Below are positions 43,960 through 52,864 of a stretch of DNA of 64,000 bases, one piece after another. Source of the stretch: Emticicia agri (GTDB lineage Bacteria; Bacteroidota; Bacteroidia; Cytophagales; Spirosomataceae). Both the position numbers and the translations under genes were made by a program. Location: NCBI RefSeq assembly GCF_004168285.1, contig NZ_SEWF01000026.1, positions 23,886 through 87,885 of the forward strand, given 5' to 3'. The notes beneath the pieces are model-generated. The model worked only from the letters and a program-made list of their open reading frames with translations, was not told the origin of the DNA and did not search any database. Each line of letters begins with the position of its first letter. The stretch's first letter is position 1.

Positions 43960-45156
43960 TTATTTCTCATTCAAGCGTTTTTCTAAAGCCTCTATTCTCT
44001 TTTGTTGCGCAATACTATATAGGGTCAGTTCTTCTATTTTCTGCATCATTTTGGTCATTAAATCAGATACATGCGCGCCTTTCTCCTGTACCTCTTTTGC
44101 TGAAGGCACATCAGGCAAGTGCTTGTTTTCTTTGATGAAGCTTTCAACTTCGTTCAAGGATTTCAGTTTAAACCCTTCATCAAAAACATAATCTGCCCAG
44201 CCCGATTCTATGATTACCTCATTTGCTCTGATAGTACCTAACACATCTAATTTATTATCGGGTGTAGATGTGCCGATTCCTACATTCCCATTCCCTTTTA
44301 TCCTCATCAATTCGTTTGAGGCTGATCCATTGGCTGCTGCATAAAAAACGTGGTTCGCATTTGTATGAGCAACCTGATATCTCATAATAGCATCATTTAT
44401 CCCAAAACCATTAAACTGATGGTCGTTATTAAAATCCTCCCATATTACAATCTTTCTGTTACCTGTCACATTTCCAAATTGTAATGGTGCATTGGGGGCT
44501 GCGGTTCCGATCCCCACATTTCCGTTACCCTTTATTCGCATCAATTCGTTTGAAGCTGAGGCACTTGATCCAGCATAAAAAACGTGATTCCCACCTGTAG
44601 TAGCTACCTGATACCTGAAAATGGCATTTCCGATACCAAGCCCATTAAACTGATGGTCGTTATCAGCATCATCATACAGCACAATCTTTCTGTTCGCAAT
44701 CGAATTGGCAAATTGCAGGGGGGCTCTGGGAGTTGTTGTTCCGATACCCACATTTCCAGCAGGATTAATACGCATTCTTTCTACCGCAGGCGTAGCTGTT
44801 CCTAAAGGAGTAGTAGAGAATCTTATATATGTTCCATTAGCTGTAGGCGTAAAGTTTTCAGCAGCAACAACCTGCATGGCTGTATTGGCTCCTAAGACAC
44901 TATTTGAGTATCCATTACCGGTATAGCCCTGCCCCTCAATACTTAATAACCACATATCTGCTAATACTGCAGCAGGTGCTTGTGATGTTCCTGATGACCT
45001 TAAAAACGTCAGACTTGGCCAATTTGCTCCATTTCCATTACCAATCAATTTAAGTTGATTATGATTTGTAGGTTCCAGCGTGATACTTGTCTGTGCAAAC
45101 ACAGAAAAAGTAGTTATGACAAAAAAAATAACGACAAGGGGAAATTGTTTTTTCAT
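43960..45156 (-). CDS. Secreted protein with duplicated 75-residue repeats and coiled-coil end
   Basis: 398 residues. Sec signal MKKQFPLVVIFFVITTFSVFA. A beta-rich region contains three GNVGIGT motifs and two near-identical repeats of about 75 residues (each with NRKIV, NDHQFNG and SNELMRIKGNGN). The C-terminal region has a NEVESFIKENKHLPDVPSA element, which is typical of the tail of Bacteroidota tail-fibre-like surface proteins, and ends in a coiled coil of about 35 residues. The fold suggests an oligomeric fibre; function is unknown. Probably in one operon with the flanking LytTR and metallopeptidase genes. Confidence 0.78.
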   Translation of the reverse strand: MKKQFPLVVIFFVITTFSVFAQTSITLEPTNHNQLKLIGNGNGANWPSLTFLRSSGTSQAPAAVLADMWLLSIEGQGYTGNGYSNSVLGANTAMQVVAAENFTPTANGTYIRFSTTPLGTATPAVERMRINPAGNVGIGTTTPRAPLQFANSIANRKIVLYDDADNDHQFNGLGIGNAIFRYQVATTGGNHVFYAGSSASASNELMRIKGNGNVGIGTAAPNAPLQFGNVTGNRKIVIWEDFNNDHQFNGFGINDAIMRYQVAHTNANHVFYAAANGSASNELMRIKGNGNVGIGTSTPDNKLDVLGTIRANEVIIESGWADYVFDEGFKLKSLNEVESFIKENKHLPDVPSAKEVQEKGAHVSDLMTKMMQKIEELTLYSIAQQKRIEALEKRLNEK

Positions 45157-45196
45157 GGGAAATAATTCGTTTTATTTTGAAAATAATTGGAGGGCT

Positions 45197-45514
45197 TTAA
45201 AAAATAGCGGGGTGACTTTCTTTCAAAGTAGTTAGCCTGCGGCGTGCAATCGTAATTCGGTCGCCATTGGCTAAATGAACAGTGCAGGTTCGGTTGCTGG
45301 TAAATGTTTTCTGAATAAAAGTAACATTCACGATTTTTGAACGATTGATTTTTATAAACTCGTTTTTAGCGAAAATCTGCTCAAAAACCTTTATATTGTA
45401 TCCTGAAACAATGCTTTTACCGTCTCGCATGTAGAGTAGTGTATAATTGACTGACGATTCGAGATAACAGATACTTTCCTGTGAGAGGTCTTTTAAAATC
45501 TTAGGCATTTTCAT
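45197..45514 (-). CDS. Stand-alone LytTR DNA-binding protein
   Basis: 105 residues from the ATG at 45514. The frame continues to 45592 but that part is not LytTR-like and runs into the palindromes. LytTR blocks: ESSVNYTLLYMRDGKSIV, NEFIKINRSKIVNVTFI and GDRITIARRRLTTLKE. No receiver. Only 40 bases separate it from the surface-protein gene, so it is likely the first gene of a three-gene operon and probably controls it. It is divergent from the NarL-type regulator gene. Confidence 0.85.
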   Translation of the reverse strand: MKMPKILKDLSQESICYLESSVNYTLLYMRDGKSIVSGYNIKVFEQIFAKNEFIKINRSKIVNVTFIQKTFTSNRTCTVHLANGDRITIARRRLTTLKESHPAIF

Positions 45515-45576
45515 GGTATTCTGTGCTTTTGGTCTTACAAAGTTGGTGTAAACCCATACAGAAAAAAATAACCCTG

Positions 45577-45596
45577 AAAGGTGAAATTTCACCTTT
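45577..45596. promoter_or_regulatory. 20-bp perfect palindrome, candidate operator
   Basis: AAAGGTGAAATTTCACCTTT, with no loop; the half-sites are GGTGA. It lies 63 bases upstream of the LytTR start, just behind the likely -33 zone of the minus-strand promoter. Confidence 0.55.
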
Positions 45597-45608
45597 TTTT
45601 CTACCTAT

Positions 45609-45628
45609 TATCACCCGACAGGGTGATA
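45609..45628. promoter_or_regulatory. Second palindrome, TATCACCC-N4-GGGTGATA
   Basis: 8-bp arms with a GACA spacer, next to or overlapping the expected -33 region of the plus-strand promoter whose -7 box is at 45650. It shares the GGTGA/TCACC core with the neighbouring palindrome. Confidence 0.55.
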
Positions 45629-45649
45629 GGAATTTGATGGAGATAAAAA

Positions 45650-45657
45650 TATTTTTG
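45650..45657 (+). promoter_or_regulatory. -7 element of the NarL-type regulator gene
   Basis: TATTTTTG, 18 bases before the ATG at 45676. No -33 TTTG is found at standard spacing, which suggests an activator-dependent promoter. Confidence 0.5.
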
Positions 45658-45675
45658 TAGGAAAATTTAACACCT

Positions 45676-46317
45676 ATGGAAAAGACGAGAATCAGTATTA
45701 TAGAAGATAATAAGGTTATAAGAGAGAATGTATCAAAGTTTATTGGTTTTCATGAAGAATTTGAATTAACTATGATACATGGCTCGGTTGAGTCTTTTTT
45801 GTATGATATTGACGTGAATCCCAGAAAAAATACCGATATTTTATTATTGGATATTGGCCTGCCGGGAATGTCGGGTCTGGAAGCACTTCCGGTATTACTT
45901 GATAAAAAACCCGAAATGAGTATCATTATTCTGTCGACCTACGAAGAAGAAGATACGATTCTGAAAGCACTTTGTTCGGGTGCCTGTTCGTATGTATCCA
46001 AGAAAGCGAGTCTGCCCGAAATCGTAGAGGCTATCAGGATTGTTGTCAACGGGGGGTCATATATGTCACCCTCTATTGCCCGTGAGATTATTAACCACCT
46101 GATGGGAGGAAGAGTGAGCAAAGCCACGATTCTTTCAGACAGACAAAAGGAAATTTTACAAAAACTGGTTGATGGCAAAAGCTATCAGGCCATTTCAGAA
46201 GAGTTATTTATTTCGGTAGAAACCGTACGTTCACACATCAAAAAAATGTATAAAGTTCTTCATGTAAATAATAAAACCGAAGCCATTACTAAATACATGA
46301 AAGGACACATTGGTTGA
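45676..46317 (+). CDS. NarL/FixJ-type response regulator
   Basis: 213 residues. Receiver domain about 1-120: acidic pair in IIEDNKV, phospho-acceptor Asp in LLLDIGLPG near residue 58, Thr/Ser in ILSTYEEED and Lys in YVSKKAS. LuxR-type HTH at about 145-205 with LVDGKSYQAISEELFISVETVRSHIKK. It partners the sensor that overlaps its 3' end by 8 bases. Confidence 0.94.
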   Translation: MEKTRISIIEDNKVIRENVSKFIGFHEEFELTMIHGSVESFLYDIDVNPRKNTDILLLDIGLPGMSGLEALPVLLDKKPEMSIIILSTYEEEDTILKALCSGACSYVSKKASLPEIVEAIRIVVNGGSYMSPSIAREIINHLMGGRVSKATILSDRQKEILQKLVDGKSYQAISEELFISVETVRSHIKKMYKVLHVNNKTEAITKYMKGHIG

Positions 46318-49300
46318 TTTTACTCCAAACCCCTTTCATACTTTGAAGCCTATTATTACCCTTAGAAACTTTGCTTTACAAATACTACCCATTTGTACAT
46401 GCCTGAACCTGATGTTAGCCTGCAAGCCGACAAACGATTCACAGAACGAGCTATCCAAACTAAAAATCTTTCCGGCCAATGGCAGGGTAATCTCTTTAGA
46501 TACCATGCCCCCATTGGAAACACTACCAATCGGTAAAATTGAGACAGTTCCACTGGGTAAACCCACGGAAGTATCTATCCCGAATTATTCAAAGTCAATC
46601 GAATGGAAAACGGTTATTGCAGGCAATCCTATGGTATATACTTTAGGTAAAGATACTGTTCTCATACCTAAAACAGTTCCAGCGATTCATAAACCTGTTC
46701 CCGCCGGAAAACCTACCATTAACATTGCTAAAGCACCTGTTTCGAGAGAATATAACCCTTTTAATCTGACGTTCCTTACCATGAACGAAGGGCTCATTGA
46801 AAGCCAGATTCACAACCTTTTTCAAGACAAGAAGGGGAATATATGGCTGGGTACTTTTAATGGTATTTCAAAATATAACGGACATACCTTTGAGAATTTC
46901 AACAGAAAAAGTGGCTTGGTTGATAACTTTTTTGAAACCGGTATAGAAGACCACGAAGGCAATATCTGGTTGGGTTTCAGAGGGGGTGTTACCAAGTATG
47001 ATGGTGAGAATTTTACCAATTATACCAGCAACGAGGGCCTGAGTGGCAACAGTATATTCAAGATTTTAGAGGATAGTAAAAACAATATCTGGTTTGCCAC
47101 AAAAGGAAATGGTGTAACAATGCTGGATAAAGACAGAAAAACCTTTACGCATTTTGGGTCTAAGCAAGGTGTGCCGGCTGCGGTATTTGGCATTGTAGAA
47201 GACAAAAAGGGTAATATCTGGTTTGCTACGGAAAACGGGGATTTAATAAAGTATGATTTCAGGAGTTTTTCAGCATATACTACCAACGAAGGGCTTCCCA
47301 ATAATTCTCTTTTGGATTTGACCAACGACGCATCAGGCCATTTATGGATGACTACCTGGACCGGCGTAGTAAAGTTTGATGGCATAAATTTCCATCATGC
47401 ACTTGGTTTATTGAACAATAGTTGGGCGGGTAGATTAATAGTTGACAGAGGTGGCAATATCTGGTTTGGAGGAGAGCCGGGAGGTGTATGCCGGATTGAT
47501 AAATCAGGAAAAACCGCCACAAATATTACCACTAACGAAGGATTACCTGATATAATGGTCATGTCGGCTATGGAAGACCATAATGGCAATATCTGGTTTG
47601 GTACACAAAAAGGCGCAGTAAAGTACAGTAAACTGGTCAGTAATCTCACGCAGAAAGATGGTTTGTTAAACCTTTCTGTCAGTTGTGTAGGCAAAGATAA
47701 TAAACAGAATATATGGGTGGGAACCGAACATGGAGGGGTTTCAAAAATTGATTTCGAAACCAATACTATTAAAAGCTATACTACCTCTCAGGGTCTGACA
47801 AACAATGATATTACCAATATCATGCACGACCAGGCAGGTAATACATGGGTCGGGGCAATGTTTTCTAATATTGTCCGGTTTAATGCCGATGGTAAAACAC
47901 TGACGCATTTCAGAGATAGTGGCACTTATGTGGTTTGTATTTTTGAAGATAAGGCAGGTAATATCTGGTATAGTTCGCGGCATAAAAACGGCATTTTCAG
48001 AATGAATAAAAATGACACTACCGCCACCTTTTTTTCTCCCAAAAACGGGTTGCCACAAGGGCAGGTAGTGAAAGTATGGCAGGACAGGGAAGAGAATATG
48101 TGGTTTTGTACGTTTAATGGTGTTTCAAGATTAGATAAAAGCGGAAAAACCCTGACTAATTTTACAGAAAAAGAAGGGTTTCATTTCAACGTTGTTGAAA
48201 GTGTGATTGAAGATAAACACGGCAATTTCTGGTTTACCAATCTAAGCGACGGGGTTACTTGTCTGAACTATAAAAACAAAACCTTTATCCACTTTACAGA
48301 AAAAGAAGGGTTAAGCAATAATACGGCCTTTGGTATTTTAGAAGATAAATCGGGCAATCTCTGGTTTAATACCCGTATTGGTTTAAGTAAATTGCCTGCG
48401 TCAGCAGTTCAGCAATTAGCCTCAGCAAATCCTTTAGAAAAGCCTGTTTATTTCAGAAACTACAATGCCGAACAAGGCTACCTGAGCTTTGGTGCAGGGA
48501 GATTTGATATAGTAGAGGATTCGAGTGGTAAAATCTGGTTACCGATGGTAGATAGGGTAACTATTTTTGACCCGAATCAGGAACTCGTTAAAGCAGAAAA
48601 ACCTACAGTAGAACTGACTAATATCAAGCTTTACAATGAACCCATAGACTGGAAAAAAGACACCAGTTTTATACTGAAAAATGGAATAAAAGTAGCCAGT
48701 TACAAATTCAGGCAGTTATCAAAATGGAATAAACTTCCCGAAGACCTAAGTCTGGCCTACAATAACAATTATCTTAACTTTGAGTTTGTGGGCATTAACA
48801 CCAACACACCTCAAAAACTTATTTATCAATATATCTTAGAAGGGCTTGAAAAAACATGGAGTGTGCCGTCTGCCCGTTCGGAAGCAGTTTATGGTAACTT
48901 ACCTACGGGAAACTATGTTTTTAAGGTAAAAACCATGAATAGCGATGGCAACTGGAGCGATGAATTAGCCTATTCGTTTACGATTCGCCCGCCATTCTGG
49001 CTAACATGGTGGGCATATATAGTTTACGCATTGATTATTGGCTCTGTTATTTACGCAATTATCAATTACAGAGTTGAACAAGGTGTAAGAAGGGTAAAAG
49101 CATTAGAGACGATTCGCACAAAAATCTCAGCCGATTTGCATGATGATGTGGGTTCGGTTTTGTCGGGGCTTGCTATGCAATCGCAGATGTTGGCTTTTTC
49201 GGCCAAAGAGGAGCAAAAAGAATCCTTACTTGAAATCAGTACCATGAGCCACGATGCGATGGAGCGCATGCGGGATACTGTATGGGCCATAGATTCAAGA

Positions 49301-49690
49301 AAAGACAAATACGAAAATCTGATAGACAGAATGCGGGTCTTTGCAGAACGAAGCCTGAATATGAAGCAGATAAAACATACCTTTAAAGTAGAGATAGAAG
49401 ATTCAAAGAAATTTATCAACCCCGAAAAACGCCAGAATATCTACCTGATTTTAAAAGAAGCCATTACTAATATCTGTAAACACTCAGATGCCAGAAATGT
49501 TGAGATTCTTTTCAGGCAGAAAAAAAATGATTTCTATTTATTAATTTATGATGATGGTTCTGCGCAAAAGAAACCCAATAGCGATGGTTTAGGCATGAAT
49601 AATATGCGTATGCGGGCAAAAAATATCAATGCCAACCTACGCATCAGCTATGGCAATGGCTATAAAGTAGAACTGGAATCAAAGGGGTAG
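46310..49690 (+). CDS. Double-propeller sensor kinase with lipobox (HisKA_3 type)
   Basis: 1126 residues from a TTG overlapping the regulator's stop. A lipobox-like LMLAC near residue 37 suggests an N-terminal lipid anchor in addition to the membrane helix at about 900-920. About 14 propeller repeats of the EDKxGNIWFxT type span 140-730, enough for two seven-bladed propellers, followed by a Y_Y_Y domain (about 800-885). The kinase has phospho-acceptor His944 in SADLHDDVGS and a HATPase with EAITNICKHS and DGLGMNNM. It would sense a large periplasmic ligand, perhaps a glycan; the ligand is unknown. Confidence 0.92.
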   Translation: MVDFTPNPFHTLKPIITLRNFALQILPICTCLNLMLACKPTNDSQNELSKLKIFPANGRVISLDTMPPLETLPIGKIETVPLGKPTEVSIPNYSKSIEWKTVIAGNPMVYTLGKDTVLIPKTVPAIHKPVPAGKPTINIAKAPVSREYNPFNLTFLTMNEGLIESQIHNLFQDKKGNIWLGTFNGISKYNGHTFENFNRKSGLVDNFFETGIEDHEGNIWLGFRGGVTKYDGENFTNYTSNEGLSGNSIFKILEDSKNNIWFATKGNGVTMLDKDRKTFTHFGSKQGVPAAVFGIVEDKKGNIWFATENGDLIKYDFRSFSAYTTNEGLPNNSLLDLTNDASGHLWMTTWTGVVKFDGINFHHALGLLNNSWAGRLIVDRGGNIWFGGEPGGVCRIDKSGKTATNITTNEGLPDIMVMSAMEDHNGNIWFGTQKGAVKYSKLVSNLTQKDGLLNLSVSCVGKDNKQNIWVGTEHGGVSKIDFETNTIKSYTTSQGLTNNDITNIMHDQAGNTWVGAMFSNIVRFNADGKTLTHFRDSGTYVVCIFEDKAGNIWYSSRHKNGIFRMNKNDTTATFFSPKNGLPQGQVVKVWQDREENMWFCTFNGVSRLDKSGKTLTNFTEKEGFHFNVVESVIEDKHGNFWFTNLSDGVTCLNYKNKTFIHFTEKEGLSNNTAFGILEDKSGNLWFNTRIGLSKLPASAVQQLASANPLEKPVYFRNYNAEQGYLSFGAGRFDIVEDSSGKIWLPMVDRVTIFDPNQELVKAEKPTVELTNIKLYNEPIDWKKDTSFILKNGIKVASYKFRQLSKWNKLPEDLSLAYNNNYLNFEFVGINTNTPQKLIYQYILEGLEKTWSVPSARSEAVYGNLPTGNYVFKVKTMNSDGNWSDELAYSFTIRPPFWLTWWAYIVYALIIGSVIYAIINYRVEQGVRRVKALETIRTKISADLHDDVGSVLSGLAMQSQMLAFSAKEEQKESLLEISTMSHDAMERMRDTVWAIDSRKDKYENLIDRMRVFAERSLNMKQIKHTFKVEIEDSKKFINPEKRQNIYLILKEAITNICKHSDARNVEILFRQKKNDFYLLIYDDGSAQKKPNSDGLGMNNMRMRAKNINANLRISYGNGYKVELESKG

Positions 49691-49957
49691 CTTACCTATA
49701 TCGGATAAATAATTGTAAAATCAATTGTCTCTATATCAGCAACAGATATTCAGGGGTTATGTTATATCTGTTATCAGCTTTTACTCGTTAGTATGCTGAA
49801 ACTTTGTTCATAAGCTTAAAATTTTTTCGGACTTTCGTATATACTTCATATAAATAAACTGCTGTGCAAAATACTTCCTTTTTTGTACTATTCTTATTAA
49901 CAATTTGATAATCATAGGATTATTATAGAAAAATGAGGATTTCTCATTGTATTTTTC

Positions 49958-49965
49958 TAATTTTG
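49958..49965 (+). promoter_or_regulatory. -7 element of typA
   Basis: TAATTTTG, which implies a leader of about 85 bases to the ATG at 50056. No -33 box is found at good spacing. Confidence 0.45.
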
Positions 49966-50006
49966 CAGTTTATTACAAAAGGTGTAGTTCGTTAGTCGTT
50001 TATCCG

Positions 50007-50037
50007 TGATGCGTTGGGGTAAAGATTGACGCATTAC
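50007..50037 (+). promoter_or_regulatory. Hairpin in the typA leader
   Basis: GTGATGCGT pairs with ACGCATTAC (9 bp, one G-U) around a 13-base loop, ending 18 bases before the typA start. It could affect translation, for example at low temperature; this is inferred from position. Confidence 0.4.
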
Positions 50038-50055
50038 GATAACAGTTAGACTTCA

Positions 50056-51876
50056 ATGCAAAATATTAGAAACATTGCCATTATTGCCCACGTTGACCAC
50101 GGCAAAACAACGCTGGTTGACAAAATTATTCATGCTTCAAAAATTTTCAGAGAGAATCAGGAATTCGGTGATTTAATTCTTGATAACAATGATTTGGAAC
50201 GTGAGCGCGGAATCACCATTGTGTCAAAAAACGTATCTGTACGTTATAATGATGTAAAAATTAATATTATTGATACCCCAGGCCACGCCGACTTTGGTGG
50301 TGAGGTAGAGCGAGTGCTAAAATTAGCTGATGGTGTTATTTTATTAGTTGATGCTTTTGAGGGGCCAATGCCTCAAACCCGTTTCGTATTGGGAAAAGCC
50401 CTGCAATTAGGATTGAAACCCATTGTAGTAGTAAACAAAGTAGATAAAGAAAACTGCCGTCCTGACGAAGTACACGAGCAGGTTTTTGATTTGATGTTTA
50501 ACCTTGATGCAACAGAAGACCAGTTAGACTTCCCTTGCTTGTATGGTTCGTCAAAACAAGGTTGGATGAGTACCGACTGGAAAAAACCAACGACAGATAT
50601 TATTCCGTTGTTAGATGCGATTGTGGCTAATATTCCTGCCTCTCCGGTAGTAGATGGTAGTGCACAAATGCAGATTACTTCTTTAGACTATTCCTCTTTC
50701 GTGGGTCGTATTGCTATCGGTCGTGTGGCCAGAGGCGTATTGAAAGAAGGTATGCAGGTAGCACTTCTGAAAGCTGACGGTAGCGCTAAAAAAATGCGTG
50801 TGAAAGAATTACACGTATTTGAAGGTTTGGGCAAAGCGAGAGTTACTGAAGTAGGTTCTGGTGAGATTTGTGCGGTAACAGGTATTGAAGATTTTGAAAT
50901 CGGTGATACTATTGCTGATGCAGAAAATCCGGAAGCGTTACCACGTATTTCTATTGATGAGCCAACCATGAATATGTTGTTCACCATCAATAACTCGCCG
51001 TTCTTTGGTAAAGAAGGTAAATTTGTTACCTCACGCCACTTACGTGACCGTTTGATGAAAGAAACAGAGAAAAACCTGGCTCTACGTGTAGAAACAGGTG
51101 AAACAGAAGATAAATTTGTAGTGTTTGGTCGTGGTATTCTTCACTTGTCGGTTTTAATTGAAACGATGCGTCGTGAAGGATATGAGTTACAGGTAGGTCA
51201 GCCACAGGTATTATATAAAGAGGGTGATAATGGCGAGAGATTAGAACCAGTTGAAACCTTGGTAGTAGATGTACCGGAAGAAACAGCAGGTAAAGTAATC
51301 GAACTGGTAACACAACGTAAAGGTGAGTTATTGATTATGGAACCTAAAGGTGATTTACAACACTTAGAGTTCAATATTCCGTCTCGTGGCTTGATTGGTC
51401 TTCGTTCAAATGTTTTGACAGCTACTTATGGTGAGGCTATCATGAATCACCGTTTCAAGGCTTATGAACCATTCAAAGGTGCTATTCCGGGTCGCATCAA
51501 CGGTTCGTTGATTTCGATGGGTAATGGCCCTGCTACACCTTATTCGATTGATAAATTACAGGATAGAGGTGTATTCTTTATAGACCCGAACGAAGATATT
51601 TATATGGGTATGGTAGTAGGTGAGCACAACCGTCAGAACGACCTTGTGATTAATCTGCAAACAGCGAAGAAGTTAACCAATATGCGTGCTTCGGGTTCTG
51701 ATGATAACGTACGTATTGCTCCGAAAATCAACTTCTCATTAGAAGATGCGATGGAGTATATCCAGAAAGATGAATACCTGGAAATCACGCCTAAGTCTAT
51801 TCGTATGCGTAAAATTTACCTTGACGAAAACGAGCGTAAACGCTACGAAAGCAAAGGTGCTTTTGCAATGGCATAA
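50056..51876 (+). CDS. typA: Ribosome-associated GTPase TypA/BipA
   Basis: 606 residues. GTPase motifs: G1 AHVDHGKTT, the DTPGHADF of G3 and NKVDKENC of G4, with a long switch I (RERGITI). Domain II and the C-terminal EF-G-like domains continue to the end, including [11 protein letters not shown] and GSLISMGNG. BipA binds 70S ribosomes and assists 50S assembly and stress or cold growth. Length is normal. It is a monocistronic gene with a strong terminator. Confidence 0.97.
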   Translation: MQNIRNIAIIAHVDHGKTTLVDKIIHASKIFRENQEFGDLILDNNDLERERGITIVSKNVSVRYNDVKINIIDTPGHADFGGEVERVLKLADGVILLVDAFEGPMPQTRFVLGKALQLGLKPIVVVNKVDKENCRPDEVHEQVFDLMFNLDATEDQLDFPCLYGSSKQGWMSTDWKKPTTDIIPLLDAIVANIPASPVVDGSAQMQITSLDYSSFVGRIAIGRVARGVLKEGMQVALLKADGSAKKMRVKELHVFEGLGKARVTEVGSGEICAVTGIEDFEIGDTIADAENPEALPRISIDEPTMNMLFTINNSPFFGKEGKFVTSRHLRDRLMKETEKNLALRVETGETEDKFVVFGRGILHLSVLIETMRREGYELQVGQPQVLYKEGDNGERLEPVETLVVDVPEETAGKVIELVTQRKGELLIMEPKGDLQHLEFNIPSRGLIGLRSNVLTATYGEAIMNHRFKAYEPFKGAIPGRINGSLISMGNGPATPYSIDKLQDRGVFFIDPNEDIYMGMVVGEHNRQNDLVINLQTAKKLTNMRASGSDDNVRIAPKINFSLEDAMEYIQKDEYLEITPKSIRMRKIYLDENERKRYESKGAFAMA

Positions 51877-51894
51877 GCTGATTGAAAATATATC

Positions 51895-51926
51895 AAAAAA
51901 TCCCTACCGAGTGGCAGGGATTTTTT
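51895..51926 (+). terminator. Rho-independent terminator of typA
   Basis: AATCCCT-N-CC and GG-N-AGGGATT stem extended by flanking A/T pairs, ending in TTTTTT, 18 bases after the stop. Confidence 0.9.
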
Positions 51927-51939
51927 GTTTATGGCTGTC

Positions 51940-51976
51940 TTATTGTGGCGCAAACGTCCCGTTTGCGCCACAATAA
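51940..51976. repeat. 17-bp perfect palindrome (GTGGCGCAAACG arms)
   Basis: Left arm 51940-51956 and right arm 51960-51976 with a 3-base loop, GC-rich against the AT-rich background. It abuts the stop of the minus-strand gene at 51978. It could terminate that gene or be a REP-like element; a minus-strand T-run is absent. Confidence 0.65.
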
Positions 51977-51977
51977 T

Positions 51978-52784
51978 TCAATCCTCAAAATTACTCTCCC
52001 GCTTCTGCATTTTAGCCATAAATGCCTCCTGCAAATCATTTGATAGCAGCATAGCAGCATTCCAGGTTGCCATATAATTCAGTCCGTCGGCTACCGAATG
52101 GTCTCTGGTGTGGAGCAAAATATGTTTAGTACCACGAATAGAAATAGGCGATTTAGAAGCGATTGTAGCAGCGATTTTAAATACCTCTTCCATCATTGTA
52201 CTTTTATCAGGAAAAGCCCGATTGACGATGCCGATTTTTTCTGCTTCTTTGCCATCTACATTTCTGCCTGTATAGGCCATTTCACGCACCAAGCCATCAC
52301 CTATTAATTTTGGCAAGCGTTGTAAGGTGCCTAAGTCGGCTACCATGCCCATATCTATTTCTCTAATGGTAAAGTAGGCATCTTCGGTGCAATAGCGCAT
52401 ATCGCAGGCACAAATTACGTCTACGCCTCCACCGATACACCCGCCGTGCACGGCTACTAATACAGGTTTAGAGCAATTCTCAATAGCATTAATGGGCGCT
52501 TGTAAACGGAATACATCTTTTCTCACTTTCTCTCTTCTTCGCCCCTCACAATTAATATCAGTCTGCGATACCGACATCAGTAAACTCAAATCAATCCCTG
52601 CGCAAAAATGATTGCTTTCGCCACCTTCTAAAACAATGACCCGTACCTCAGGATTCTCATCCAGATTCTCAAAAATCTCTTTAATTTCATCCCAAGCCGA
52701 TTGATTAAGCGCATTGGCTTTTTCGGGGCGATTCAGAATAACGTGCGCAATATGATTTTCTATCGAAAGTTTTAAGGTTTGCAT
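51978..52784 (-). CDS. Enoyl-CoA hydratase/isomerase family protein
   Basis: 268 residues from the ATG at 52784; the frame extends to 52847 but would contain the terminator of the upstream gene. Crotonase fold: HVILNRPEKANALN, oxyanion motif HFCAGIDLSLL, GGCIGGGVDVICACD and EIDMGMVADLGTL. The Asp-containing catalytic turn is like dienoyl-CoA isomerases, which move double bonds in beta-oxidation of unsaturated acyl-CoA. Exact reaction not certain. Confidence 0.9.
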   Translation of the reverse strand: MQTLKLSIENHIAHVILNRPEKANALNQSAWDEIKEIFENLDENPEVRVIVLEGGESNHFCAGIDLSLLMSVSQTDINCEGRRREKVRKDVFRLQAPINAIENCSKPVLVAVHGGCIGGGVDVICACDMRYCTEDAYFTIREIDMGMVADLGTLQRLPKLIGDGLVREMAYTGRNVDGKEAEKIGIVNRAFPDKSTMMEEVFKIAATIASKSPISIRGTKHILLHTRDHSVADGLNYMATWNAAMLLSNDLQEAFMAKMQKRESNFED

Positions 52785-52814
52785 AGTTGAGCTTGTGGTT
52801 TGTTGAATAAAAAA

Positions 52815-52836
52815 GCCGGAGAAGAATCTCTCCGGC
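52815..52836 (-). terminator. Rho-independent terminator of the M1 peptidase gene
   Basis: GCCGGAGA and TCTCCGGC form an 8-bp stem around a 6-base loop, followed by TTTTTT on the minus strand, 28 bases past the stop at 52865. Confidence 0.8.
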
Positions 52837-52864
52837 CAATTTAACATTATTTATCCAACAATTG

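Larger units (their letters stand above)
49691..50055. other. 365-bp intergenic region before typA
   Basis: Contains a hairpin after the kinase gene (AACAGATAT 49741-49749, ATATCTGTT 49764-49772), a -7 box TAATTTTG (49958-49965), and a leader hairpin 50007-50037. Nothing else is recognised. Confidence 0.6.

Noticed and set aside
45515..45592. N-terminal extension of the stand-alone LytTR protein
   Set aside because: It runs into the likely promoter and palindrome region and is unlike the LytTR fold; the ATG at 45514 is preferred.
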